A stretch of 64,000 nt of DNA from Pleurostoma richardsiae (taxonomy: Eukaryota; Ascomycota; Sordariomycetes; Calosphaeriales; Pleurostomataceae): the NCBI GenBank assembly GCA_030052745.1, contig JANBVO010000003.1, forward strand, positions 186,001-250,000. The letters run 5' to 3'. The notes under the pieces are model-generated. The model saw nothing but the letters and a program-made list of their open reading frames with translations, was not told the origin of the DNA and made no database searches. The translations under genes and the position numbers were made by a program. This document shows positions 1-9,245 of the stretch, one piece after another (position 1 is the stretch's first letter; every line of letters starts with the position of its first letter).

Positions 1-1096
1 ATTTCAGGGCTTCTCCCGCCGCTTCGACTGACCGATCAGGCGGTTCCGCCAATAGTTCTGCAATATTCATCGCACCTCTGCCTCAAAGTCCGAATTCCTT
101 CGGGAAATCTCTTGTTCGCCATGTGTGACTGGAACTTGGTATGTGCCGCCCCTTTTGCAGCGGTCATTGCAACCGTGATGCTGATCGTCCTCACTTGGTC
201 AGATCAGATACGCATGCGGCCACATGCAGCACGTTGCAGGGAAGTGGTGTCCTGAGTACCCCAAGACCCAACGGCGGTGCCCCGTGTCCGTGACACATTA
301 CGAGGACAGGTCAGTAGAGAGCCGCACGACATGTCCAACCCGTTAGGTACTGACAGCAGCAGGGACTCCCAGGTGTGCCCGAGCTGCCGGCCGAAGACGC
401 AGCCAGCGTGGATGAGCAGCATGGTCAAGCCGCCCAGCTTGAGGGTCCCGCAGGGATCCCGACGATGAGACAGGAAATTTGACTGGAATGCACGTTCTTC
501 TGCCTACGTTCAATGCTGCCGAGCGCTGTGAATTGCACCGCCCGCGACTAATCTCCCCTCCCGGGGTGCCTCCGAGACTGGCCTGATGGAGGCGGTGCCA
601 TCTGGAGCGAGGAGGCTGCTGTCCACCGCGTGCCTCATGTGAGACGTGTGCTCAACGCGGCTGCGCCCGGCTGATGTTTTTGCCTTCCGTACACTCTGTT
701 TCGTCCCTTGGCCTGCTCTGGTGGTAGATCGGTGGTGAGATGTCGCGGAGGAATTGGTGTCAATATCATGCGGTGGAGGCTGGCCAGGCTTCAAAGGCAG
801 CGCCTCCGAGACCTTGGTCGTCTTCGGGCCGAGACGCAGTGGTCTCTTATTACATGTAGTCGCGCCTCGATCGGCGCTGGTGTGATCTTGAGAACAGCTG
901 GATCCTGAGATCCAGCTTCCTCTGACCTTTGGAGACATGCAAGCCTTCTTCTCCGCTCTGGACAGGTGGCTCTTCTTGATCCCTCAAAGGTTGTCTGCCA
1001 TTCTGATCGATATAAAGGCAGAATGGCCTGTCCTAGCCCAGTATCTTCTCCGTCAGTAGGTGCAGTCCAGGCTCATCTACTCACCTCACGTCAAAC
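1..1096. other. Left-edge stretch without a recognisable gene
   Basis: I see no coding region that I can support here. Several open frames of 60-140 codons exist on both strands, but none has family-like composition, convincing splice sites or a recognisable motif. The last ~90 bases serve as promoter and leader of the small gene that follows. Confidence 0.5.
1011..1016 (+). promoter_or_regulatory. TATA box of the 87-residue small-protein gene
   Basis: TATAAA lies 81 bp upstream of the ATG at 1097, a normal distance for a fungal core promoter with a short leader. The placement supports the coding call that follows. Confidence 0.5.
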
Positions 1097-1421
1097 ATGT
1101 CCGGATCCGGTGGATTCTACAAGTACCGCTGCAAGTACTTCTACACGTATAACTGCCTCGACTGGGTCTGGGTGAATAACAGCGCTTGCCCAGGCTGCCT
1201 GGTAAGTTTCCCGCTGTGCTGTAGCCCGGATTCTCTCTCGTACTCACCACCGAGCGCCATAGGCTCAGGGACGCGACATGCAACAGCCAGACGGGGGGGA
1301 GTCCACGATCTCCATACTGGCCGATGACCCGTTCGGGATGGACGGTGGAGGACACCAGGGTGGTGTTGGCAGGTGGTTCTTGGAGATGTCACTCTATTGG
1401 GCACGTAGTGCTCGGCACTGA
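1097..1421 (+). CDS. Small conserved-looking fungal protein, 87 aa, two exons
   Basis: Exons 1097-1201 and 1263-1421 join across a 61-nt intron (donor GTAAGT, acceptor CATAG) in phase 0 to give 87 residues. The first exon reads MSGSGGFYKYRCKYFY and then TYNCLDWVWVNNSACPGCL, so it is rich in Tyr, Trp and Cys: four Cys, with CPGC as a close pair. The second exon is Gly-rich and acidic (GRDMQQPDGGES, then ADDPFGMDGGG). I recall short fungal hypothetical proteins that begin with a similar YKYRCK...W-V-W-V-N core, but no function is known to me. There is no signal peptide or membrane segment, so it is probably intracellular. A TATA box at 1011 and the phase-preserving intron favour a real gene. 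Confidence 0.68.
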
Positions 1422-1623
1422 TGGCCTTGGCCTGAGGGGGTTCCTGGGATCGTGTGGTGTAGTCTTATTTGGAGACCCCGGCGTATCCATATCGCGAGGC
1501 TTTATGTGTGCTGGCACCCCCCGGGTGCCTGGTAGTCAGCGATTACATAGCTAAGTCCCTCAACACACACATGCATCCCATTCGACAAGATCTTGCTGCG
1601 TGGGTTTTAACAAAGTTCGCATG

Positions 1624-1636
1624 TATAAACTATAAA
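1624..1636 (+). promoter_or_regulatory. Double TATA element before the 645-residue protein gene
   Basis: Two TATAAA hexamers (1624-1629 and 1631-1636) stand about 270 bp upstream of the ATG at 1904. If used, the leader would run through the 15-bp repeat array at 1706-1800 and pass a 14-codon upstream open frame that starts with the ATG at 1677. Confidence 0.35.
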
Positions 1637-1705
1637 GAGCCAGAGCCTTCACCCAGGTCTTCTACTCTTGACGACATGTCTGTCCTCAATTCCTCAGCTC
1701 TCAAG

Positions 1706-1800
1706 TCCTCTGTCTCCTAGTCCTCTATCTCCTAGTCCTCTGTCTCCTAGTCCTCTGTCTCCTAGTCCTCTGTCTCCTAGTCCTCTGTCTCCTATTCCTC
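1706..1800 (+). repeat. 15-bp tandem repeat, about six copies, decaying at its right end
   Basis: The unit AGTCCTCTGTCTCCT recurs about six times with one substitution (CTCTATCT), then decays into AGTCCTCAGTCTTC-like copies up to about 1835. It is pyrimidine-rich on the plus strand. It sits in the probable 5' leader of the next gene rather than in a coding exon. Confidence 0.85.
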
Positions 1801-1903
1801 AGTCTTTAGTCCTCAGTCTTCAAGTCCTTAGTCTTCAACTTCTGACGGCAGCTCTCATCTGCACATTGATCCGTTGTAAACTCCCCTACCTTCAACGTGA
1901 GCG

Positions 1904-3991
1904 ATGGATCCGCCCTACCCAGACCCAGACGAAGCCGAACATGGCTGTGTCTCTCGCAGATGTCGTCTCTGTCAGTTCTCCTTCTTGCCGCGCGAGACAG
2001 TCGTCACAGGTAAGTCTCTCACTCAGCGGCCGCCTGTTGAGCTTTGCGCTGACAAGATGAAGAAGAAGTAACCGGCGGGCTGTGGGCCGACTTTCCCTTC
2101 GACAGCTTCTTTTGGATGAACAGGAGCCTGGAGTCACTCTTCGCTGCTGGCTCGCCTCTCTTGAATCGTGCTCGGGTTCCTGGTTATCATTCAGGGTGTC
2201 TCGCGTTCGCGTCTCGGGCGCCTTTTCCTGATCTTCTCGATGCTACGGGTTATTCATTCGATCCCGGCTTCTCTGATGAGAGGAGGCGGCATGCGAGAAC
2301 CAAGGAGCTTCTGTCGTGGAGGCTAAAGGAGAACTATCGCATCCTGCCAGCGGAAATCTGCTCGATGGTGGCAGACGAGCTGGTCCGTGAGTGTACGATA
2401 TTCACGAATCAAGAGAGGTGGCAAGTTCGTCGCAGTCGGAATGGCGATATCGATATCTCCCAAGGTGTCTGGGCCAACTATATCCTGATCGATGGTGTCC
2501 GATACGTTGCGGGCCTGTCAGACCAAGCCGGCCAGACGCCTGACAGCATCAAGATTCTAGATGGTAATAATGTTGAAGAAACCCGGTTTCTATTCGTCCT
2601 GGAGGACCATTTAGGGGTCAGGCAGTTGATATTTGGGGCCCCGCGGAAGGACGACCCGTCTCTCATGATGCCCAAGGTTGGCAACTGGTGGAGGATTGTC
2701 CCTCTTCTCTCGCCGACGCTGAGACTGAAGTCAGACGTAGGTTCGTTCCCAGTCACCTGCGATTCCTCACTAATATGCTTCCACCAGGGCCTGAAGCTCC
2801 GGTCCGTCACCTCTATGTCCGGCCCCGGCTTGAACAGCACGACCCCGAACACGGCAATGCATCCGTCTGGGATCCGAACTGTTGAAGCTATGTTCAAATC
2901 CGTCTTCGAAGACAAGGTCCCTCTTAGACCTACGGATTCCCAGGCGCTCCGGGGTATCGCCCCTTTCTTCAGTCTTGTCGTCCACAGGACAGTCTGGGAT
3001 ACACCGATGGATCCAACTGAGCTAGTTCCGCTTCGATTCTCGAGATTCAGTCCGAGACCAGGCCCGCGAGACAGTAACTTCCAGATGGCGAAACTCGACC
3101 TCAACGCGCCAGAGGTGACCGGATATTCCGCCTGCTGGGCCGGCAATATCAAGTTGCTTCATGCCCACCGTGCCGGTGAGGACATGTCCTTCTACAAGGA
3201 CTGGACGGCGTCACATGATGGCGCCGTCTGGTTATACATGCCGCTTGACCCCAACGAACGTATCTCGGAGATCTGGGGGCGTGGAGGTAGACATTATGCG
3301 CACATGGGCCTCATGGTAGGTTCCGTCCTTCAGCTTGCTCTCACACTCCGCTGACCTCCAAGCACAGCTCAAGACGGATAACGGACGGCAGATGATGATT
3401 GCCCTGCATCCCACACCCGGTCTATGTAAGCGCAACGGCGGGAACCAGCCCCATTGGTCTCAGGTGTGCAGCCTCCCGGACGGCCCGACTCGCCTTTTCT
3501 TCAATCTGGCATTCCGCGGCGGAGTCCAGCAATTCGGCATAGAAGAGCTGCCCCTTCCAGAGCGTTTCTTGTCGCTGCCTAGGCCAAACTCCTCTCCGAC
3601 AGCAGGGCTTCTCAAGGACTACTTCTACTCCGCGGCGCCCCTCGAAGGGGTCGTGGAAGTCACGCCTTGCCGAGTCGATCTGGAGGAATATTCCGCGATC
3701 ATTGGCTTGCAGCTCCGGTACGACAACGGCAAACGGACCTGCGTCGGCGAATTTCGACTGGACTCGGTCGAAGAGTCGTTGGACGTCCGGGATTCGGGGC
3801 TGTATCTCGGCTTCACGGACGACGTCTGGCCCCCTCCGTATGTGGACAGAGTCAGTACTCAACGTCCTCTTGATGAGGAGGATCTTGAATGGCTGTATCT
3901 GTCTCGTGAGGGACTGCTTGAATGGTGGTTTGCCCACGGCCATTGCAAGGTGTACTATGAGGACCAGGAGAGCCCGTCGTTTCTCGGCTAG
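1904..3991 (+). CDS. Uncharacterised 645-aa protein, four exons, possible F-box-like segment
   Basis: Exons 1904-2009, 2057-2736, 2788-3315 and 3368-3991 give 645 residues. Introns are 47, 51 and 52 nt, with GTAAGT/GTAGGT donors, and branch-like CTGAC (first) and CTAAT (second). The first exon starts MDPPYPDPDEAEHGC and holds a Cys cluster (RRCRLCQFSFLPRETVV) that could be half of a zinc site. A segment near residues 125-145 (YRILPAEICSMVADELV) resembles the LP-x-E-I start of an F-box-like helix pair, followed by V-R-Y-V-A-G-L. The C-terminal half (WYMPLDP-like strand-rich stretches and LYLGFTDDVWPPPYVDR) suggests a beta-rich domain. I do not recognise a named family; multi-copy Sordariomycete hypothetical proteins have this general build. 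Adaptor or surveillance roles are only guesses. The second intron is a multiple of three without stops, so retention would add 17 residues. Confidence 0.75.
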
Positions 3992-5872
3992 AGTCGGTGA
4001 CTGGGTCATGATCGCCATGGTGAGGTCTCTGCTGAGACCTGACATTCCACAACGATGCCCATTGGGCTGGAAGTCTTTCAGGGCATGGCATCATGTTGCG
4101 CTGATGGGAACCTTGTTCAAAAAACGCACAACCTTGGGGAGGAGTGCTATTCGTCACTGACAGCAGTCATCATTATTACACCTATCGCGTCTCCTCGTCT
4201 CAGAGGCACCACGATCATTACATCTCAATCATTCTAACCACTTGTCGACGCCTCGACCCACGGCGGCCTGCTTCCTTTCTGCTTCGCTTCCTCTAACACC
4301 ATTTCAACTTCAACCCTAACGTCGAAAACAACTCGGCGGCCATTTCCTGGCTACTGGGACAATGATGTTAAGCTGGCGTAATATCTCGGATGGAGCGGAT
4401 GAGTCTTTCTATTTCCTCAAGCTGGCGGCGTCTTCTAGGTCGCCAGGTTCTGTTGGGCCTTTCCTATCTAGTTGAGTTTCTGCTGAGCTCTCAGGCTCTC
4501 CCCCTTAGGAATAGTACCGTCAAATATACGGTATAGTGAGCGTGAAAATTAATGTGTTTCTTTTCAAAATCTCGTTCAACTTGCCTCGACGGAATCTCCA
4601 TGGTTGGCGTTTCCGGAGTAGACGGTGCTTGGTTTCGGCGTCACGTCCATTGGGCTTCCCGCCACATCTCTAAGGGCCTCTTTGATGACCAGATCATCTC
4701 GCTAGCCGAATGCTGGCTCAAGACTTTTAGACATGTGCCTCCCATCGTAGTGGCTGGCGTTCTACAGCTTCTCTACCTGGCTTCTCTACTTGAAATGTAC
4801 TTCCCCGTTTGCACCAGAACGTGTGTTTTGTTTGTGATTTTCATACTGACCGTAACTGCGCCTGGATGATTGCGAGTGAATGGCCTGCATGGGCGGCAGA
4901 GGCTGGGCCGGCCTTCATATCGGTCCGACCAAAAGCCTCGGCTGGCTTGGCGATCGTGCCGGAGGTGCTGGGTCGCTCGGGACCGTGCAAGCGAAGCTTC
5001 TCCCCGTGAGTTGAGATCCAGAGCGGGTGCTGTGGAATTCGGACATGCCATCGCACATCACGTACACGTTCGGCAAGACAGCGTATCCCCTCTGGAGCCC
5101 CCACCCCTTCCCATCAATCGCTGGAGGCAGAGAGCTCTCTGGCTCCGGTTGGGGAGTCCTGAAGGTGGGTTGACAGGGGTGCTGTGCCGACTAGGCGATG
5201 GTGGTTGGGACGCACGGGTGCCGCACCCTACATGCTCATTTACACCGGCCAGCCTCATTGAGACAACCTCACCGCCCGATCACACACCACAGTGAAGACG
5301 CACTGTCACACAGCTGGTCATAGTCTCGAGTTGCAACCTGCTTTTTCTGTTCTCGACGTCGCCGCTCATTTGTCGATCGCCACGGCCACGCACGTCCCTC
5401 GCGTCTCAGCTCGGAATTGGAGGAGTGACGAGTCACTTGTTTGCGTCCTGCTCCTCCTGGCTGTAAGCCTCAGTGCCACTTTGGGTAGAGAGGCACTTCT
5501 ATTGAGCCGGGGGATGAGGGGATCGAGAACCGCGCCACCGGGTGAGGACATTCAGCAACCCCGACGCCCCCGGCTCCCAGCTTCAAGCCTCCGACCCTTC
5601 ACATCCCGACCAGCGCGCAGCAAACTTTTCCTCCTTCTGGCCAGCGAGGTGACCGGAAATCCTGATATCTCAGCCCATCAGAGATACCCATTGACGCAAT
5701 ATGATTTGCCCGCCGACCTTCACAAGAGACCGGGCGATGTCCCTTATAGGGCCAGGCAACATGCTTGGGCGTTCCTGGATCTCCGCGTGATATCTCGCCA
5801 TCCAACTGGGACTCGCTCCAAAACACCACAACCAACCAGCACAGCACACTCTGAGCCGCCCGGATTCTCGCC
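3992..5872. other. Intergenic stretch without a supported gene
   Basis: Open frames at 4552-4869, 4870-5295 and 5292-5876 lack family resemblance, and their amino-acid use looks random. A 42-codon frame beginning with the ATG at 5045 has a somewhat protein-like composition but no splice partner that I can defend. The right end must contain the promoter of the HAP2-like gene. Confidence 0.45.
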
Positions 5873-6799
5873 ATGATGGCCATGTTAAACCCGCCCGTCA
5901 CCGGTTGGGTTCATGAGCAGCCGCCCTTCTCCCACGTGCAACACCCGCCTCCTCAATACATGTCCATGCTGGACGCAAGCAGTCTCGCCAGCACCGGCTA
6001 CCTGTCCCATGACCCCTGGGCGGTAGGGCTATGTCCGAGCCAGCAGCCTCTCGTCCAGCCCATCGTCCAGCCCACCTTCAACCCGCCCTTCCGTGTCTGG
6101 ATCACAGACCCGGAGCCTGACCCCGACACCCCGATGCCGCAGAGCCACGACGCCGCCGCACTCCTCCAGGCGAGGGTCGACGGGCTGACCGCCAAGCTCG
6201 CCTCGACCGACGGCGAGACCGATGGCGAGGCCGCCGCCGCCGTGCGCTCCAAGGACGAGGCGAAGCTCGTCCGGCTGCGGAGGAAGACCGCCAAGGCCGT
6301 CGCGCGGAAGACCCAGGTCGTCGACGCGGTCGCCAAGCAGAAGCGCCTCGTCCCGCGTCCCGCCGCCGCGCCGAGCTCCTCCAGCCCGCCGCGGCCTAGC
6401 GACTCGCCTCCGGCCGCGGGGAGCCACCCCGGTGAGGGAGAGGAGAAGGAGCAGAAGGAGCAGAAGGAGCAAAAGGAGCAGCAGGAGCAGCAGCAGCAGC
6501 CGCCTTCGCTGCCGCCGCTCGAGGAAGGGGCGGTGTACGTCAACCCGAAGCAGTACGAGCGCATCCTCAAGCGGCGGGCGGAGCGCAAGGCGCTGGAGGA
6601 GCACCTGAAGATCCCGCCGCAGCGGAAGCGGCTCCTCGAGTGGTCGAGGTACCAACACGCGATGTGGAGGCCCCGGGGGCGCGGTGGGCGGTTCCTCACG
6701 CGCGAGGAGCTCAGTGCTGCGGAGGACATGCAGCAGCGTGTGTTTGACGAAGCGGTGGCAGCCGGGCTCTTCAAAGTGTTCCCGCAATGGACCAATTAG
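5873..6799 (+). CDS. Divergent HAP2/NF-YA-like CCAAT-binding subunit, 308 aa, intronless
   Basis: Residues 221-275 carry the CBFB/NF-YA core: VYVNPKQYERILKRR opens the subunit-association helix, and SRYQHAMWRPRGRGGRF forms the DNA-binding helix and loop. HAP2/HapB proteins join the HAP3-HAP5 histone-fold dimer and touch CCAAT. This copy departs from the usual HESRHxHAMRRPRG: the first and second His are Glu and Tyr, the Arg before HAM is Gln, and a Trp sits after HAM. The Arg-Arg-Gly-Gly-Arg-Phe elements are kept. Upstream lie a Pro-rich head, an acidic/basic middle and an EQK-EQQ repeat from imperfect GAGCAG/AAGGAG triplets (about 6445-6500). The first of two ATGs (5873, 5882) was taken. Conventional fungal HapB genes usually have introns and a closer core, so this is probably a paralog rather than the housekeeping subunit. 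Nuclear location is inferred. Confidence 0.82.
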   Translation: MMAMLNPPVTGWVHEQPPFSHVQHPPPQYMSMLDASSLASTGYLSHDPWAVGLCPSQQPLVQPIVQPTFNPPFRVWITDPEPDPDTPMPQSHDAAALLQARVDGLTAKLASTDGETDGEAAAAVRSKDEAKLVRLRRKTAKAVARKTQVVDAVAKQKRLVPRPAAAPSSSSPPRPSDSPPAAGSHPGEGEEKEQKEQKEQKEQQEQQQQPPSLPPLEEGAVYVNPKQYERILKRRAERKALEEHLKIPPQRKRLLEWSRYQHAMWRPRGRGGRFLTREELSAAEDMQQRVFDEAVAAGLFKVFPQWTN

Positions 6800-7490
6800 C
6801 CGGTGGAGGAGGAGGGGATTTATACATATTGTAGTGTGCGTACGGCGGAGAAAAAAACGGCGACGACTCGATGCGTGTGCGGGTGGAGGACGGGAGCTGT
6901 CGAGCCTCTGAGGTGGCTGCGGTAATCCAAGTGTGTTTGAGATCTCAAAGTGTCTCCTTCGCCCTCTAGGCCATGCCCACCGATCCTGGCCGGAGTCCAT
7001 GTGCAAGATGCTCATCTGCGGCTTAGTTCGCCGTAGACCATTGCCGCAGAATCCAGCAAGCTCAAGGCAGCCAAGACTACCCCTTTTTAGGGCACCCAAC
7101 ACCCTCCTCACAAAAGTCCTCCCTCCACGAGCATGTGTGCCCACGACGCTACTGGCTGGCCAACCCCTTCAGTTGCCATAGTATATGCGTACGACCGTTC
7201 TCAATCAGTGACAGTAGTACCCAGCCCTGGGACTCATATGCAGTCCCACGAAGCATATCAGGCGCGGGAGCCACTACGTGCAGGATCTGATAGCCCCTTT
7301 TCTCGGCCCCAAAAGAGAGCAAGGCAATGACAGGTGCCTATGGCCTCTGCATCACACCTGTGACTCTTGCTAGCAGCTTGTAGACTACCTGTAGTGAGGA
7401 CTGTCTGAACCGCCCGGCATGTTAGGACTGTGATGGCAGACACGAAGTGCAGATTCGGTCGATGCATCGCCAATCGCGAGGCTCCCGAAC
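6800..7490. other. Downstream flank of the HAP2-like gene, no gene seen
   Basis: No coding region is supported on either strand. The long minus-strand frame that enters this stretch from the HAP2-like gene is only its antisense shadow, made of Leu/Arg-rich repeats. Confidence 0.45.
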
Positions 7491-7800
7491 ATGTCGACAG
7501 GCATCCGGATTGCAACCATATCGCGGTCCGCAGAATGGGAGATGAGCATGATCAAGCGCTCTAGGCGGAGCGTTGCTCTTCACGCCGGAAGAAAGGCATT
7601 GATGTCGACCCATGGTCAGCGACTCAAGGGATCTGTCTGTAGCGACCCTATCGCCCGATTTGTCAATCACGCCTGCGATCCCACTTGCACAATGAAGGAA
7701 TGAACTGTCGAGGGAATTAGCTCGAGCGCTGAAGACCAGAAGACCTGTGAGGTGAGGCGAAGAGTCGACTTTCGACTATCATACTGCTTTCTGGGTCACT
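7491..7800 (+). pseudogene. SET-domain methyltransferase relic
   Basis: One frame reads DPIARFVNHACDPTC at about 7640-7690. This is the hallmark (I/V)ARF(I/V)NHSC-P-C block that binds S-adenosylmethionine in SET lysine methyltransferases of the ASH1/SET2/SET1 type. It ends at a TGA (7701-7703) exactly where the family usually has Trp (CxMxKW-V-G); the next codons read TVEG. About 55 bases further on, in another frame, GEESTFDYHTAFW (7756-7794) matches the later SET motif GEE-(L/I)-T-(F/Y)-DY. The two core motifs are thus in order and at roughly the right distance but out of frame. I find no intact exon structure before or after. The stop is what a G-to-A change in TGG would give, as in repeat-induced point mutation, though the region is not AT-rich. 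Confidence 0.6.
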
Positions 7801-9229
7801 CCTAAAGAGCTGTTGAAGTACTCAAGCCCAAATCGTCGACACGTTATAGGACCAGCATGCCTCGTTGATGAGACGGCCTGCCTAATGGGCAGTTCGAAGC
7901 CGACAATCTTCGATAGAAGTGTCGCTTCGCAGAGTCCCTCTCCTCTCTTCAGTCCAAAGCCTCACAGGCTCGCGGCCGGGCTGGCAACGCGGTTTGTGCT
8001 GAGGGAGAGACCCAGCGGACCTTCAATGGACCCTTACGCAAACCGGCAGACAGGTGACCGAAGGCTCCAGAGATCCATCCACCATCCACACAGGAAATGT
8101 CCTGGAGGAAGCGCGGTCCGCCTCTCCAACACATCATCAGCGTCTGGCTCTGAGATCTGACGTTGCATATGAGGATCCATTCGCGCGAGAGACGGTTCCC
8201 ATACGAGTAACTCGTCGTCTGGAAGAGATCACCTATGGAATCATTGGGGTTCCATACGCACGACAAGTCTCACGCATGCTAAAACGCTTGGCTGTGTTAA
8301 GAAGTTTGCTGACGAAGTGAGCATGAACCAAAAGGATATCTGCGTGGGACGAAAAGCCTTTAGTGAGAAGGGACACGCAGGCCAGCAGCATGGTTGCAAG
8401 CTCTATGCATTTGAGGTTGTCCAGCAACAAAGTGCGATCCAGAGCACTGTGTCTTCTGGATTGCGAGCTTTCTCCTTTCCGCGATGCTCAAGGACGGAGG
8501 CTCCTGTACCTCTCGCAACAGGATCTCTAGCGACCCCTTAGCAGCCCCGAGCAGCTTACCACTGAGCGATTTCGCTGCGTCGCTTGCTCAGTTGCTCGCA
8601 TTTGTTTACATCATGTCTGCATGGCTCCTTCGCCTGGACGTACAACCTCCTGGATGCCAGTGTCTTCCGTGGGAAATTCTGTCTCGTGGACGTCTCAGTG
8701 CTGACAACAGAGTTCGCCAACACTCTTACATGGTTTCTGGTGATATTAACAAATGACAAGTGACAGTCAACACAGGTCGGCGGCAGCGGCTCTATGACAC
8801 AGACCCAGGCGGAATGGTCGTCGGTACACATGTCGGGACACGCAAATCTCATGCGTTCTTGAGCCCTCTATGGCATACTACACTTCACGTCTCCCCAACA
8901 CTCACGAATCGCCATACCTTAGACTGTGGACGCCTTCAGAATATGCCCGTGCGGACCATCCCCTATCCAGTCCGTACCTTGGAAGCCCAGAGCGCGCCGG
9001 CAGGCAAGCCAAGTCCGGACTACAGACACCTACGCAACACCGCTAAGCATGCTATCCACGTGTGGGAGACGCTCAACCTCGCAGCAACGACCATGGAGGG
9101 GGAATCCTGGTAGACCTCGGAGACTGGACACTTATGGCTACTGGACCGGCAAACGCGTGAAAAGGACATACAACGGTGGCTGCTCATGTATAGACACCTG
9201 GTCATCAGCCTACGATGTCGGCCAACGAC

Positions 9230-9245
9230 AAAAAAAAAAAAAAAA
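9230..9245 (+). repeat. Homopolymer run of 16 A
   Basis: An uninterrupted A run follows GCCAACGAC. It could be the scar of a retrotransposed poly(A) tail, but no clear element was found upstream; otherwise it is a simple microsatellite. Confidence 0.8.

Noticed and set aside
5045-5173. 42-codon frame with somewhat protein-like residues
   Set aside because: It is too short, with no splice partner or family resemblance.
6029-7144. 371-codon minus-strand open frame over the HAP2-like gene
   Set aside because: It is the antisense of a GC-rich coding exon; the Leu runs come from the complementary Glu/Gln repeat.
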